Shown here in pieces: positions 1 to 9,831 of a DNA stretch of 64,000 nucleotides; position 1 is the stretch's first letter; every line of letters begins with the position of its first letter. The DNA comes from Paraburkholderia bryophila (lineage in GTDB: Bacteria; Pseudomonadota; Gammaproteobacteria; Burkholderiales; Burkholderiaceae). The notes below the pieces were generated by a model, which worked only from the letters and a program-made list of their open reading frames with translations, was not told the origin of the DNA and searched no databases. The translations under genes and the position numbers were made by a program. The stretch is taken from positions 3,782,001 to 3,846,000 of the forward strand of contig NZ_JACCAS010000001.1 in NCBI RefSeq assembly GCF_013409255.1. The letters run 5' to 3'.

Positions 1-114
1 CCGGGCAGCCCGCGCTACGGTTGCGCGCAAATCACGTGCGGCCATTTTCAACTCGTTTACGGATTGCTGCCGACTGTAAAGAAGTACACGCAGCGCACAC
101 GTTCGGTGAGGACG

Positions 115-143
115 CGGTACTCTCTGTTTTCCAAAAAGTACCG
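115..143. promoter_or_regulatory. Inverted repeat in the poxB leader
   Basis: A perfect 7-bp inverted repeat (CGGTACT at 115-121, AGTACCG at 137-143, 15-base spacer) lies 26 bases before the poxB start codon. It could be an operator or a leader hairpin. No clear -35/-10 pair is visible in bases 1-168. The ribosome site GGAG is at about 160-163. Confidence 0.25.
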
Positions 144-168
144 TCTTTCTCACTGAGCGGAGTACAGC

Positions 169-1893
169 ATGGGTAAGCAGACTATCGCGGATTATCTGGC
201 CAAAACCCTGGCGGCAGCAGATGTCGAGCGGATCTGGGGCGTGACGGGCGACAGCCTGAATGGCCTGTCGGACAGCTTGCAGCGGGTCGGTTCGATTCGC
301 TGGATGCACACGCGTCACGAAGAGGTCGCGGCCTTCGCCGCCGGCGCCGATGCCGCGGCGACCGGCAAGCTCGCCGTCTGCGCGGGCAGTTGCGGTCCCG
401 GCAACCTGCATCTGATCAACGGTCTCTACGACTGTCACCGTAATCATCAACCTGTGCTCGCGATCGCCGCGCACATTCCTTCGTCGGAAATCGGTCTCGG
501 CTACTTTCAGGAAACGCATCCGCAAGAGTTGTTCAAGGAGTGCAGCCACTTCGTGGAGCTCGTGACGAATCCGTCGCAGTTTCCGCGCGTGCTGGAGCGC
601 GCCATGCGCACCGCGATCGAAGAGCGCGGCGTCGCGGTGATCGTGCTGCCGGGAGATGTTGCGCTCAGCGACGCACCCGACATCACGCCGGCATGGTCCG
701 GCACGCTGGAACGTTCGACGCTGACGCCATCCGAGCCCGATCTCGCCCGTCTCGCCGATCTGCTGAATCAGGCCGGCGCGGTGACGCTGCTGTGCGGCAG
801 CGGCTGCGAGGGCGCGCACGACGAAGTGGTCGCGTTCGCCGATCAGCTCGGCGCGCCGACCGTGCATGCGTTGCGCGGCAAGCAGTTCGTGGAGTGGGAC
901 AACCCGTTCGACGTCGGCATGACGGGGTTGATCGGCTTCAGCTCCGGCTATCACGCGATGATGTCGTGCGACACGCTCGTGATGCTCGGCACCGACTTCC
1001 CGTATCGCAACTTCTATCCGTCGCACGGCTCCGTGGTGCAGATCGACCGGAACGGCTCCGCGCTCGGCAAGCGCACGCCGTTGAAGCTGGGTCTGGTCGG
1101 CGACGTCAAGGCGACCTTGCAGGCGTTGCTGCCGAAGCTCCAGCGCAAGACCGACCGGGGCTTCCTCGATAACGCGCGCAAACACTATACGGAAGCACGC
1201 AAAGGGCTCGACGATCTGGCGCGTCCGTCCGCGCCGGGGCGCGCGATTCATCCGCAGTACCTCGCCAGCATCATCGACAAGGTCGCGAACGAAGACGCCG
1301 TGCTGACCGCCGACGTCGGCACGCCGACGCTCTGGGCCGCGCGCTATCTGACCATGAACGGCAAGCGCAGTCTGCACGGCTCGTTCAATCACGGCTCGAT
1401 GGCGAACGCGATGCCGCAGGCACTCGGTGCGCAAGCCGCCGAGCCGGGCCGTCAGGTAATTTCGCTATCCGGCGACGGCGGGCTGTCGATGCTGCTCGGC
1501 GATCTGCTCACCGCGCGTCAGCTCAATCTGCCGATCAAGGTCGTGGTGTTCAACAACAGCGTGCTCGGTTTCGTCGCGATGGAGATGAAGGCCGGCGGCT
1601 ATCTGGAAGCTGGCACCGATCTCGCGACCACCGACTTCGCGGCGATTGCGCGCGGCGCGGGCATTTACGGTGTTCGTATCGAACTGTCGGAGAACATCGA
1701 ACCGGCGCTGCGCGAAGCCTTCGCGCATCCGGGACCGGCGGTGATCGACGTGACGACCGCGAAGCACGAACTCGCGATGCCGCCGAAGATTCAATGGGCG
1801 CAGGCGAAGGGCTTCAGTCTTTATATGCTGAAGGCGGTGCTGAACGGACGCGGTGACGAGATCGTCGAATTGGCGACGACGAATCTGCGCTGA
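169..1893 (+). CDS. poxB: Pyruvate dehydrogenase (quinone) / pyruvate oxidase PoxB
   Basis: This ThDP- and FAD-dependent peripheral membrane enzyme decarboxylates pyruvate to acetate and CO2 and passes electrons to ubiquinone. The 574-residue protein matches my memory of E. coli PoxB closely over its whole length. Visible landmarks are [13 protein letters not shown] at the N-terminus, the catalytic Glu in [12 protein letters not shown] (about residue 50), [16 protein letters not shown], the ThDP/Mg motif starting at [12 protein letters not shown] (about 435) and ending in VVFNNS, and the C-terminal [18 protein letters not shown]. That C-terminal region corresponds to the lipid-activated membrane-binding segment of E. 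coli PoxB. GGAG lies about 6 bases before the ATG. The gene stands alone; the next gene converges on it. Identity is very likely; the regulation cannot be read from the sequence. Confidence 0.95.
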   Translation: MGKQTIADYLAKTLAAADVERIWGVTGDSLNGLSDSLQRVGSIRWMHTRHEEVAAFAAGADAAATGKLAVCAGSCGPGNLHLINGLYDCHRNHQPVLAIAAHIPSSEIGLGYFQETHPQELFKECSHFVELVTNPSQFPRVLERAMRTAIEERGVAVIVLPGDVALSDAPDITPAWSGTLERSTLTPSEPDLARLADLLNQAGAVTLLCGSGCEGAHDEVVAFADQLGAPTVHALRGKQFVEWDNPFDVGMTGLIGFSSGYHAMMSCDTLVMLGTDFPYRNFYPSHGSVVQIDRNGSALGKRTPLKLGLVGDVKATLQALLPKLQRKTDRGFLDNARKHYTEARKGLDDLARPSAPGRAIHPQYLASIIDKVANEDAVLTADVGTPTLWAARYLTMNGKRSLHGSFNHGSMANAMPQALGAQAAEPGRQVISLSGDGGLSMLLGDLLTARQLNLPIKVVVFNNSVLGFVAMEMKAGGYLEAGTDLATTDFAAIARGAGIYGVRIELSENIEPALREAFAHPGPAVIDVTTAKHELAMPPKIQWAQAKGFSLYMLKAVLNGRGDEIVELATTNLR

Positions 1894-2022
1894 GGTGGTG
1901 AGGCGCTGAGTTGCTGAGTTGCTGAAGTGCTTTGCGACCGCTAATGCGCGGTCGGATTGCGAAAGAAGTTAGCGTATGCACGGCCACGCTGCCGCGCATA
2001 CGCACGCACCACGCGTTAGCCG

Positions 2023-3003
2023 CTACTGCTGCCGGCTCAATTCCCGCGCCGCGCGATCGATCACGTCGGCAATCGCACCCGCATGCGACACCGGCGCGAG
2101 ATGGCTCGACGCCATCGGCACGATCTTCGCGCCCATCCGGTCGGCCATGAATTTTTCGACGTCCGGCGACACGGCGCGGTCTTTCGTCGTCAACACATAC
2201 CACGACGGTTTTTCTCTCCACGCGACATGACTGACCGTTTCGCTGAACGCCTTTGCGGCGATCGGCACTTGCGCGGTGGCGAGTACGCGCGTGAGATTCT
2301 CGGGTACGTCGGCGGCAAAGTCCGCATGATATTTGGTGCGATCGAGCCACAGAAAACCGCTCGCATCCGGAATGATGGCCTGCGCCGCCGGCATCGGCTG
2401 GGCGCGCTTCATCAGGTCCTGGGTCGATTCGTGAAGGTCCGGCGCAATCGCCGCGATGTACACGAGACCCGCTACATTCGGCGCATTCGCGCCCGCCTCG
2501 GTGATCACGACGCCGCCCCACGAATGGCCCACCAGCATGGTCGGTCCGTCCTGACGCGCGAGCACGCGGCGGGTCGCGGCGACGTCATCCGCTAGGGACG
2601 TCAGCGGGTTTTGCACCGAACTCACGTGATAACCCTTCTGCTGCAATTTGGCGACCACGCCATTCCAGCTCGACCCGTCGACGAACGCGCCGTGCACCAG
2701 CACGATGTTGCGCACGGGGCCGGTCATCGGCGCGGCGGGCGGCGTGGGCGCAGCGGCGGTGGGTGTGGGAGCAGGGGCTTGCGCCGCAGGCGTGGGCGGC
2801 GTCATGGGGGGCTGGGCTGCGGGCAAAGCGGGCGCTTCGGGCGCGCTGGCTTCCATGCCGGGCTCGTCGGCGGGTTCGGGAGAGGGCGCCATGTTGGGTG
2901 TCGCCATGGGCGCCTCGGCAGGCGCCGCGGTTTGGGCGAGTACGCCCGTCCCCGTGAAACAGAGACACAAAGCAGCGGCGCAAAGCAGGCGTTTGGGCAA
3001 CAT
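2023..3003 (-). CDS. Secreted alpha/beta-hydrolase with Pro/Ala-rich spacer
   Basis: The 326-residue protein starts at the ATG at 3003, preceded by GGAG 6-7 bases upstream and followed by a typical signal peptide (MLPKRLLCAAALCLCF... ending VLAQ). The frame is open upstream, but that extension has neither a ribosome site nor a signal peptide. After the signal comes a spacer of about 75 residues rich in Pro, Ala and Met, then an alpha/beta-hydrolase domain. HGAFVDGSSWNGV supplies the oxyanion-hole region, GHSWGG carries the nucleophile Ser, and SSHLAPVSHAG near the end carries the likely catalytic His. Proteins of this sort are often annotated as salicylate-esterase or EstC-like hydrolases. 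The substrate is unknown and periplasmic location is inferred from the signal. Confidence 0.85.
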   Translation of the reverse strand: MLPKRLLCAAALCLCFTGTGVLAQTAAPAEAPMATPNMAPSPEPADEPGMEASAPEAPALPAAQPPMTPPTPAAQAPAPTPTAAAPTPPAAPMTGPVRNIVLVHGAFVDGSSWNGVVAKLQQKGYHVSSVQNPLTSLADDVAATRRVLARQDGPTMLVGHSWGGVVITEAGANAPNVAGLVYIAAIAPDLHESTQDLMKRAQPMPAAQAIIPDASGFLWLDRTKYHADFAADVPENLTRVLATAQVPIAAKAFSETVSHVAWREKPSWYVLTTKDRAVSPDVEKFMADRMGAKIVPMASSHLAPVSHAGAIADVIDRAARELSRQQ

Positions 3004-3215
3004 GTTGAATCTCCGGAGGCGGGAACCTCGACTAGGCGACCATACAGAAGCCCCAGGCCAGTGACAATCCCTAACCGCGCCGTTAAGTGCGGCGCTGAAC
3101 GAAGCGCGGGTTGGTCCCAGTATTTGACTTATATCGGCCACGGTAAAATTTCCGGTTCTGCCCGGCAGGGACCATAAGTCCGATCGGGCGATCGATATCC
3201 ATACACTGGGGCGCA

Positions 3216-4604
3216 ATGTTGAATAGTGCACAGCAGCAAGACGGCCTGAAGCGCGGGCTGAAGAATCGCCATATCCAGTTGATCGCGCTGGGCGGCGCGA
3301 TCGGCACCGGCTTGTTTCTCGGCTCCGCCAGCGTGTTGCAGGCAGCGGGCCCGTCGATGATTCTCGGCTACGCGATCGGCGGCATCATCGCGTTCATGAT
3401 CATGCGGCAGCTCGGCGAAATGGTGGCGCAGGAACCGGTGGCCGGCTCGTTCAGCCACTTCGCGTACAAGTATTGGGGCGATTTTCCCGGCTTTCTGTCG
3501 GGCTGGAATTACTGGGTGCTGTACGTGCTCGTGAGCATGGCCGAGCTGACCGCGGTCGGCACCTACGTGCATTACTGGTGGCCAGGTGTGCCGTCGTGGA
3601 TCTCGGCGCTGGTGTGTTTCGTCGCGATCAACGCGATCAATCTTGCCAACGTCAAGGCGTATGGCGAGACCGAATTCTGGTTCGCGATCATCAAGGTGGT
3701 CGCGGTGATCGGCATGATCGTGTTCGGCGGCTATCTGCTGTTCAGCGGTCACGGCGGCCCGCAAGCGTCGATCACCAATCTGTGGAGCCATGGCGGCTTC
3801 TTCCCACACGGCTTTCACGGCCTCTTCATGATGCTCGCGGTCATCATGTTCTCGTTCGGCGGGCTGGAGTTGATCGGTATCACGGCAGCCGAGGCCGATC
3901 AGCCGCAAAAGAGCATTCCGAAAGCGGTGAATCAGGTGATCTACCGGATCCTGATTTTCTACATCTGCTCGCTGACGGTGTTGCTCTCGCTGTATCCGTG
4001 GAATGAAGTGGCGGCCGGCGGCAGCCCGTTCGTGATGATCTTCTCGCAGATCGGTTCGACGCTGACTGCGAACGTGCTCAACGTGGTGGTGCTGACGGCG
4101 GCGCTGTCGGTGTACAACAGCGGCGTGTATGCGAATAGCCGCATGCTCTACGGTCTCGCGGAGCAGGGCAATGCGCCGCGCTCGCTGATGAAAGTCGACC
4201 GTCGCGGCGTGCCGTATATGGCGATCGGTTTGTCGGCGCTCGCCACGTTCACCTGCGTGATCGTCAACTATCTGATTCCCGCCGAAGCGCTCGGTCTGCT
4301 GATGGCGCTGGTCGTTGCCGCGTTGGTGCTGAACTGGGCGCTGATCAGCCTGACGCATCTGAAGTCGCGCAAGGCGATGGTGGCGGCGGGCGAGACGCTG
4401 GTGTTCAAGTCGATCTGGTTCCCGGTTAGCAACTACATCTGCCTCGCGTTCATGGCGCTGGTGCTCGTGATTCTGGCGATGACGCCGGGGCTGTCGGTAT
4501 CGGTGTGGCTCGTGCCGGCGTGGCTGGTGGCGATGTGGGTCGGCTATCTGTTCAAGCGTCGGCGCGCGGCGCTGCAGGGCGGGGCGCGAGTGGCCGGGCA
4601 ATAA
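3216..4604 (+). CDS. aroP: Aromatic amino acid permease, AroP type (APC superfamily)
   Basis: This inner-membrane amino acid/proton symporter has 462 residues and about 12 hydrophobic segments. It follows E. coli AroP block by block: LKRGLKNRHIQLIALGGAIG, GTGLFLGSA, MRQLGEMVAQEPVAGSFSHF, SGWNYWVLYVL, FSFGGLELIGITAAEAD, PKAVNQVIYRILIFYI and YNSGVYANSRMLYGLA. The likely substrates are Phe, Tyr and Trp, but PheP and other close relatives cannot be separated by eye. The gene diverges from the hydrolase at 2023-3003, so the 212-base gap probably holds both promoters. An ACT-domain gene follows after 19 bases and is probably cotranscribed. Confidence 0.85.
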   Translation: MLNSAQQQDGLKRGLKNRHIQLIALGGAIGTGLFLGSASVLQAAGPSMILGYAIGGIIAFMIMRQLGEMVAQEPVAGSFSHFAYKYWGDFPGFLSGWNYWVLYVLVSMAELTAVGTYVHYWWPGVPSWISALVCFVAINAINLANVKAYGETEFWFAIIKVVAVIGMIVFGGYLLFSGHGGPQASITNLWSHGGFFPHGFHGLFMMLAVIMFSFGGLELIGITAAEADQPQKSIPKAVNQVIYRILIFYICSLTVLLSLYPWNEVAAGGSPFVMIFSQIGSTLTANVLNVVVLTAALSVYNSGVYANSRMLYGLAEQGNAPRSLMKVDRRGVPYMAIGLSALATFTCVIVNYLIPAEALGLLMALVVAALVLNWALISLTHLKSRKAMVAAGETLVFKSIWFPVSNYICLAFMALVLVILAMTPGLSVSVWLVPAWLVAMWVGYLFKRRRAALQGGARVAGQ

Positions 4605-4623
4605 GGCAATAAGGAGCAGAGCG

Positions 4624-5037
4624 ATGGAAGCGAGCCGAGATCTCGAACAGTTGCTGCGTGACATGACGCCGGTCGTTGCTGCACCGGCTTATGTTTTCTG
4701 TAGCTTTGCCGATCGCCGTCTGCCGGCGGGCGTCAATGCGGTCTGTCTGTTCAACGAAGCCGAAGGTCTGACGGCGATTCTCGATCAGTCGGATGCCGAT
4801 CGCCTCGGCATCGCCTACGACTTCACCGCGCGCATGATTACGTTGACGGTTCATTCGGATCTTGCCGCGGTGGGTTTTCTGGCCGTTATCTCGACGAAGC
4901 TGGCGCAAGCGCGAATCGCGTGCAACGTGGTGTCGGCCTTCTATCACGACCATCTGTTCGTGCCGGCCGAGCGTGTCGATGACGCGATGAACATATTGCG
5001 TGCGTTGTCGGCGCCGTTGGGCGCGGCAGAAGCATAA
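4624..5037 (+). CDS. ACT-domain protein (ACT_3/ACT_7-like)
   Basis: The 137-residue protein has the look of the ACT-like domain pair found in small amino-acid-responsive proteins. The N-terminal half (VAAPAYVFCSFADRRLPAG... VCLFNEAEGLTAIL) resembles ACT_3. The C-terminal half (MITLTVHSDLAAVGFLAVIS ... IACNVVSAFYHDHLFVP) resembles ACT_7. AAGGAG sits 8-9 bases before the ATG. It follows the aromatic permease closely and ends just before a strong terminator, so the pair looks like one transcript. A role in sensing or modulating amino acid uptake is an inference from that pairing; the family's biochemical role is not established. Confidence 0.75.
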   Translation: MEASRDLEQLLRDMTPVVAAPAYVFCSFADRRLPAGVNAVCLFNEAEGLTAILDQSDADRLGIAYDFTARMITLTVHSDLAAVGFLAVISTKLAQARIACNVVSAFYHDHLFVPAERVDDAMNILRALSAPLGAAEA

Positions 5038-5052
5038 ACACGCGCGCATAAA

Positions 5053-5086
5053 AAAACCCGCGAAGCTTTATGCTCTCGCGGGTTTT
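5053..5086. terminator. Rho-independent terminator after aroP-ACT operon
   Basis: An 11-bp stem (AAAACCCGCGA at 5053-5063, TCGCGGGTTTT at 5076-5086) with an A-tract on one side and a T-tract on the other. It ends the plus-strand operon and could act on minus-strand transcription from tRNA-Leu too. Confidence 0.85.
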
Positions 5087-5119
5087 ACTCAAACTAGCTG
5101 GTCAAACTCGAATTCGATT

Positions 5120-5204
5120 TGGTGCCCAGGGCCGGAATCGAACCGGCACGCCTTGCGGCGGGGGATTTTGAGTCCCCTGCGTCTACCAATTTCACCACCT
5201 GGGC
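5120..5204 (-). tRNA. tRNA-Leu(CAA)
   Basis: The minus strand reads a complete class II tRNA of 85 bases with an encoded CCA end. The acceptor stem is GCCCAGG, there is a long variable arm, the T-loop is GGTTCGATTCC, and the anticodon CAA sits in the context ACTCAAAA. Confidence 0.95.
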
Positions 5205-5312
5205 AGGTCTTGCAGCACACGCGTCAGAAACATGGCGCGCGGCGAAGACGCAGATTATGGCAAAAAATCGGACGACGGGCAAGCCGGTTGCTCGATTCGA
5301 GCCGCGATGCCG

Positions 5313-6698
5313 TCAAACCGTCCGCGAAAATCGTTCGAGTGTCTGCTGGCCGAGGTAGCGATCGAACACCATCGCGATGTTGCGCACCAGCATGCGTCCG
5401 GCCATTCGCACTTCGAGCTTGCCGGCGCCGAGCGTGACCAGTCCATCGTCCTCGAAACCGCGCAGACGCTCCAGCTCGGGCTCGAACGTGTCGGCGAAGC
5501 GAATGCCGTAGGCCGCTTCGAATTCGTCGAAGCGGAGTTCCAGATTGCACATCAGTTGCGTTATTACGTCGCGGCGCAGACGGTCGTCGGCAGTGAGGCG
5601 CACGCCGCGTGTGATCGCGAGCCGGCCTGCGTCGATCGCCGCGGCGTAGCCGGGCAGGTCCTTGATGTTCTGCGCGTAGACATCGCCGACCTTGCCGATC
5701 GACGACGCACCGAAGCCGATCAGATCGCATTCCGCGCGCGTGCTGTAGCCCTGGAAATTGCGGTGCAAGGTACGCTGCGCCTGGGCGCGCGCGAGCTCGT
5801 CGGTGGGTAGCGCGAAGTGATCCATGCCGATGTACACATACCCTGCGCCGGTCAGGCGCTCGACCACCCGCTGCAGGATCGCGAGCCGCGCTGTCGGTGA
5901 CGGCAGCGTGGCCGGGTCCATCTGCCGTTGCATCTTGAAGATCTGCGGCATATGCGCGTAAGCGAACACCGAGAGGCGATCCGGCGCAAGTTCGAGCATC
6001 GTGTCGAGCGTGCGGCTGAAGCTCTCGACCGTTTGATGCGGCAGGCCGTAGATCAGATCGACGCCGATCGAATGAAAGCCGGTTTCGCGCGCGGCTTGCA
6101 TGACCGACGCGGTCATGTCGAGCGGCTGAATGCGGTTGATGGCCTGCTGCACGACCGGATCGAAATCCTGCACGCCGAGGCTGAGCCGGTTGAAGCCGAG
6201 CTGGCGCAAATGCGCGATCGTATCGGGCGATGCCTCACGCGGATCGACTTCGATCGAATACTCGCCTTCGGCTTCGGGCAGCAGCGCGAAGTGTTCGCGC
6301 GCGGCGGCCATCAGCTCCGCCATTTCGTCGTGCGACAGGAAGGTCGGCGTGCCGCCGCCTAAATGCAGTTGCGACACCGGACGTCGCGTGTCGAAACAGG
6401 CGGCTTGTAACGCCATCTCGCGCTTCAACTGGTCGAGGTAGGGCCGCGCGTGGGCGCGGTTTTTTGTCGCGACCTTGTTGCAGCCGCAGTAGAAGCACAC
6501 GGTGTCGCAGAACGGGATGTGGAAGTACAGCGAGAGGTCCGTCGTGGCGGCGCCCGGGTCGGCGGCGGCGCGCAGGTAGTCGGCGGGATCGAACTCGTCG
6601 CGGAACTGCAGCGCGGTCGGATAGGACGTATACCGTGGACCGTTCGCGCTGTATTTGGCGAGCAGGTCGGGGCGAAACAGCGTCTCGGCGGTGGTCAT
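5313..6698 (-). CDS. hemN: Oxygen-independent coproporphyrinogen III oxidase HemN
   Basis: This cytoplasmic radical-SAM enzyme converts coproporphyrinogen III to protoporphyrinogen IX without oxygen in heme synthesis. From the ATG at 6698 the protein is 461 residues, the usual HemN length, and begins MTTAETLFRPDLLAKYSANG. The iron-sulfur motif is CDTVCFYCGC (Cys64, Cys68, Cys71, plus Cys73 as in true HemN). It is followed by the SAM-binding GGGTPTFL and NRLSLGVQDF. The reading frame opens 27 codons earlier at a GTG (6779), but the extra residues are not conserved-looking. HemN is distinguished from HemW (also in this window) by the fourth Cys and by the NGPRYTSYPTA N-terminus. No convincing FNR site was found upstream. 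Confidence 0.95.
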   Translation of the reverse strand: MTTAETLFRPDLLAKYSANGPRYTSYPTALQFRDEFDPADYLRAAADPGAATTDLSLYFHIPFCDTVCFYCGCNKVATKNRAHARPYLDQLKREMALQAACFDTRRPVSQLHLGGGTPTFLSHDEMAELMAAAREHFALLPEAEGEYSIEVDPREASPDTIAHLRQLGFNRLSLGVQDFDPVVQQAINRIQPLDMTASVMQAARETGFHSIGVDLIYGLPHQTVESFSRTLDTMLELAPDRLSVFAYAHMPQIFKMQRQMDPATLPSPTARLAILQRVVERLTGAGYVYIGMDHFALPTDELARAQAQRTLHRNFQGYSTRAECDLIGFGASSIGKVGDVYAQNIKDLPGYAAAIDAGRLAITRGVRLTADDRLRRDVITQLMCNLELRFDEFEAAYGIRFADTFEPELERLRGFEDDGLVTLGAGKLEVRMAGRMLVRNIAMVFDRYLGQQTLERFSRTV

Positions 6699-6927
6699 GA
6701 GGGGCTCGGGTTGGTTGGCCACCTTGGAAGAGGCATGCTCGGGCGCACTTTGCCTGAGCGGATCGGGATCGGACACCACCGGTCTGTGCCTCTTGAGCGT
6801 GGCCTTTGTGATCCTCTGAGTTTACGTGAGCGGCCGTTTGCTGGATTGCGTAAAAAGGTCGCATGGAATGCGATGGCACAATGCGGGTCTACGGGATGTT
6901 GGCGGTGGGTGAGTTTAGGGAAATGGT

Positions 6928-7404
6928 GTGAGTGCGGCGGTGGATGAGGTTGTCGATGACGCGACGAATGACGTGGTGGGCGAAGCGGTGAACGAAGTGA
7001 AAGATCAAGTGCGAAACGAAGGGCAAAACGAAGGGCAGATCGACGTGCGGAACCCGGCGCAAAACGCCGTGGCGGGCAGCGCGGGGAAACGCGAGTCGCC
7101 GTTTCGCGTCGCGGGTCACGCGTGCCGGCCCGATTGCGGCGCGTGCTGTATCGCGCCGTCGATTTCGAGTCCGATTCCCGGCATGCCTGACGGTAAGCCG
7201 GCAGGCGTGCGTTGCGTGCAACTCGGCGACGATCTGCGCTGCGCGATCTTCGGTCAACCGGAGCGGCCGGCGTGCTGTTCCGGTCTGCAACCGCAGATGG
7301 ACATGTGCGGCACGGAGCGCGACGAAGCCCTCGCCTGGCTGACGCAACTCGAAGTGCAAACCCGGCCGCGTAATGACGCAACCGCCCCGACTCCTACCGC
7401 GTGA
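6928..7404 (+). CDS. YkgJ-like cysteine-cluster protein
   Basis: The 158-residue protein carries the YkgJ/UPF0153 metal-binding cysteine pattern: CRPDCGACC (residues about 66-74), then GVRCVQL, LRCAIFG, PACCSG and a final Cys. The family is thought to bind zinc or iron; its role is unknown. The start is a GTG at 6928. The first 55 residues are unusual: acidic and repetitive ([22 protein letters not shown]) and not part of the family core, so the start codon could be further in. The next gene begins 29 bases after the stop. Confidence 0.75.
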   Translation: MSAAVDEVVDDATNDVVGEAVNEVKDQVRNEGQNEGQIDVRNPAQNAVAGSAGKRESPFRVAGHACRPDCGACCIAPSISSPIPGMPDGKPAGVRCVQLGDDLRCAIFGQPERPACCSGLQPQMDMCGTERDEALAWLTQLEVQTRPRNDATAPTPTA

Positions 7405-7432
7405 ACAACCAACCTTCTTCAGGAGATTCCGC

Positions 7433-8026
7433 ATGATTGAACCCACCGCGCCGGCCCGGCGCCGTTTTCTGCTCGCCGCGCTGACAAGCTGTAGCGCGCT
7501 GGGCATCACCATCTCGCTGGCCGCCTGCGCGACGCCGACTTTCCCGTTCATCCCCTCGCACTACACGTTCTCGCAGCAGCAGGTGCAGGACGCGGTGCAG
7601 CGCAAATTCCCGTATCAGCGCACGGTTTCGCAAGTGTTCGACGTCGCGCTATCCAACCCGGTGGTCGGCTTCCTGCCGGACGCGAACCGCATCTCGGTGA
7701 AGCTCGACGCGCGTTTCGCAAGCCCGTTCATGCCGCAGCCGGTCGACGGCGTCTTCACGCTATCGAGCGAACTCGCCTACGACGCCGCCAGCAAGTCGGT
7801 CGTGCTGAAGTCGCCGAACGTCGACAACGTCAGCGTGAGCGGCCAGGCGCAGGTCTATACGCAACAGATCAGCGCCGCGGCGGCGGTGCTCGCCACCCAA
7901 TTGCTGACCAACTATCCGATTTACACCTTCAAGCCCGAACAGTTGCAATTTGCCGGCGTGAATTACGAACCCGGTACAATCACGATCCTTACAAACGGCA
8001 TACGTGTGCAGATCGTCGAGAAATGA
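7433..8026 (+). CDS. DUF1439-type lipoprotein
   Basis: The 197-residue protein starts at the ATG at 7433, with AGGAG 8 bases upstream. The signal peptide ends in the lipobox SLAAC (Cys32) and begins with RRRFLLAAL, which resembles a twin-arginine motif ahead of a lipobox. The rest (YTFSQQQVQDAVQRKFPYQR, LSNPVVGFLPDANRISVKLD, GTITILTNGIRVQIVEK) matches the pattern of DUF1439 periplasmic lipoproteins related to E. coli YceB, which have a lipid-binding (TULIP-like) fold. It lies between a YkgJ-like gene and uppP. Function is unknown. Confidence 0.8.
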   Translation: MIEPTAPARRRFLLAALTSCSALGITISLAACATPTFPFIPSHYTFSQQQVQDAVQRKFPYQRTVSQVFDVALSNPVVGFLPDANRISVKLDARFASPFMPQPVDGVFTLSSELAYDAASKSVVLKSPNVDNVSVSGQAQVYTQQISAAAAVLATQLLTNYPIYTFKPEQLQFAGVNYEPGTITILTNGIRVQIVEK

Positions 8027-8105
8027 CGTGGCGCGCGGCCGTCAGGGCCGCGCCTGACCGTGCAGGCCCTGTCGTTCCGACTATTTACCGCGATGAGGGT
8101 CACGG

Positions 8106-8942
8106 ATGGACTGGCTAATGGCTTGCAAGGCGCTGATTCTGGGCGTCGTCGAAGGGTTGACGGAATTTTTGCCGGTGTCGAGCACCGGGCATCTGATCGT
8201 CGTGGGCAGCCTGCTGAATTTCACGGACGCGCACGCGAAAACCTTCGATGTCGTGATCCAGCTCGGCGCGATTCTCGCTGTGTGCTGGGAATTCCGGCGG
8301 CGTATCGGCAGTGTGGTGACCGGCTTGCCGAGCCGTCCCGACGCGCGCCGCTTCACGCTGAACGTGATCATTGCGACGATTCCGGCGATCGTGCTCGGCT
8401 TGCTGTTCGAGAAGTCGATCAAGGCGGCGCTGTTTTCGCCGGTGCCGGTCGCGTTCGCGCTGGTGGCGGGCGGTGTGGTGATTCTGTGGGCAGAAGCGCG
8501 GCAGCGCGCGCGTGGCAATGCGCCGGCGCGCGTGCAAAACGTCGACGAACTGAGCCCGCTCGACGCGTTGAAAGTCGGCCTCGCGCAGTGTTTCGCGCTG
8601 ATTCCGGGCATGTCGCGCTCGGGCTCGACGATCATCGGCGGGATGTTGTTCGGTCTCGAACGGCGCGTCGCCACCGAATTTTCGTTCTTCCTCGCGATTC
8701 CGATCATTTTCGGCGCAACCGCTTACGAGCTCTATAAAGACTGGCACCTGCTTTCCGTCGATGCGCTCGGCAGCTTCGCGCTCGGCTTCGTGGCGGCCTT
8801 TGTCAGTGCGTTCGCGTGCGTGCGCTGGTTGCTGCGCTATATCGCCGCGCACGATTTCACGGTGTTTGCGTGGTATCGGATCGGCTTCGGTTTGTTGATT
8901 CTGCTGGTTGGTTATAGCGGCGCGTTGAGTTGGGCGGATTGA
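8106..8942 (+). CDS. uppP: Undecaprenyl-diphosphatase UppP (BacA)
   Basis: This integral membrane enzyme dephosphorylates undecaprenyl diphosphate to recycle the lipid carrier for cell-wall and polysaccharide synthesis, and its loss or overproduction changes bacitracin sensitivity. The 278-residue, strongly hydrophobic protein has both family signatures: [19 protein letters not shown] near the N-terminus (catalytic Glu-rich motif) and [15 protein letters not shown] at about 175-190 (phosphate-binding Arg-Ser motif). It is followed by a strong bidirectional terminator that separates it from trmB. Confidence 0.95.
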   Translation: MDWLMACKALILGVVEGLTEFLPVSSTGHLIVVGSLLNFTDAHAKTFDVVIQLGAILAVCWEFRRRIGSVVTGLPSRPDARRFTLNVIIATIPAIVLGLLFEKSIKAALFSPVPVAFALVAGGVVILWAEARQRARGNAPARVQNVDELSPLDALKVGLAQCFALIPGMSRSGSTIIGGMLFGLERRVATEFSFFLAIPIIFGATAYELYKDWHLLSVDALGSFALGFVAAFVSAFACVRWLLRYIAAHDFTVFAWYRIGFGLLILLVGYSGALSWAD

Positions 8943-8976
8943 GTTTTCTCGCGCCTTGCTTTTAGCCTCAACCATG

Positions 8977-9005
8977 AAAAAAGGTCCGCGTTTGCGGACC
9001 TTTTT
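8977..9005. terminator. Bidirectional terminator between uppP and trmB
   Basis: The stem AAAAAAGGTCCGC / GCGGACCTTTTTT has a short TTT-type loop and serves the two convergent genes. Confidence 0.9.
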
Positions 9006-9048
9006 GCTTGGCGACGGCGGTTTTAGCGCCCTGTCTGAGACGTTGCCG

Positions 9049-9831
9049 TCAGCCGCGTTTGCGGAATACGAGATCCCATACACCGTGGCCGAGCCGCAGC
9101 CCGCGGCGCTCGAACTTCGTCACCGGACGATAGTCGGGACGTGGCGCATAACCGTCGGCGGTATTGGCCAGCGCCGGTTCGGCGCCGAGTACTTCGAGCA
9201 TCTGCTCGGCGTAGTTTTGCCAGTCGGTCGCGCAGTGCAGATACGCGCCCGGTTTCAGCCGCGACACCAGCAACGCGACGAACTTCGGCTGGATCAGCCG
9301 GCGTTTGTGATGACGCGCCTTGTGCCACGGATCCGGAAAGAAGATGTGCACGCCGTCGAGGCTGTCCGGCGCGATCATCTGCTCGAGCACTTCCACCGCG
9401 TCGTGCTGAATGATGCGGATGTTCGACACGTTCTGCTCGCCCATCAGTTTCAGCAGCGCACCGACGCCAGGCTCGTGTACTTCAACGCCGAGGAAATCGT
9501 CGTCAGGCCGGTGCGAGGCGATCTCCGCCGTGGTCGCGCCCATGCCGAAGCCGATTTCCAGTACGCGCGGCGCGGCACGACCGAACACGCTGTTCCAGTC
9601 GGGTTGTTGCGGCGTGTACGGCACCAGGTAGCGCGGGCCAAGTTCGTCCATTGCGCGGCGCTGGCCGGTCGAGACGCGGCCGGCGCGCGTCACGAAGCTG
9701 CGGATGCGGCGCAGGTGCAGGGCTTCGCCTTGCGGCGCGGCGGCGTCGCCGGTGGCGGGGTGGTCGTCGGCTGCGCTGGATGGCGTAGGGAGGTCGTCCG
9801 GCAGGCCGGCGTCGTTGGGATCGTGGATCAT
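9049..9831 (-). CDS. trmB: tRNA (guanine-N7-)-methyltransferase TrmB
   Basis: This SAM-dependent enzyme makes m7G46 in the tRNA variable loop. From the ATG at 9831 the protein is 260 residues. Landmarks are [15 protein letters not shown], the SAM-binding motif [16 protein letters not shown], and the signature [18 protein letters not shown] followed by [14 protein letters not shown] and a C-terminal T-K-F-E-R-R-G. The frame remains open well upstream of 9831, but that part is arginine-rich without pattern. The first 40 residues of the chosen protein are low complexity, so the true start could be slightly further in; no strong ribosome site decides it. Confidence 0.93.
   Translation of the reverse strand: MIHDPNDAGLPDDLPTPSSAADDHPATGDAAAPQGEALHLRRIRSFVTRAGRVSTGQRRAMDELGPRYLVPYTPQQPDWNSVFGRAAPRVLEIGFGMGATTAEIASHRPDDDFLGVEVHEPGVGALLKLMGEQNVSNIRIIQHDAVEVLEQMIAPDSLDGVHIFFPDPWHKARHHKRRLIQPKFVALLVSRLKPGAYLHCATDWQNYAEQMLEVLGAEPALANTADGYAPRPDYRPVTKFERRGLRLGHGVWDLVFRKRG

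Noticed and set aside
1894..1943. Short direct repeats (GAGTTGCT) after poxB
   Set aside because: Only two to three copies of a short unit, with no hairpin or T-run; probably chance or slippage.
3129..4664. Minus-strand open frame of about 511 codons opposite aroP
   Set aside because: The His/Arg-rich translation is a shadow of the permease, whose plus-strand product is unambiguous.
6699..6779. 27-codon N-terminal extension of HemN from GTG 6779
   Set aside because: The family start is MTTAETLFRP-like at 6698, and the extension has no ribosome site or conserved residues, though it cannot be excluded.
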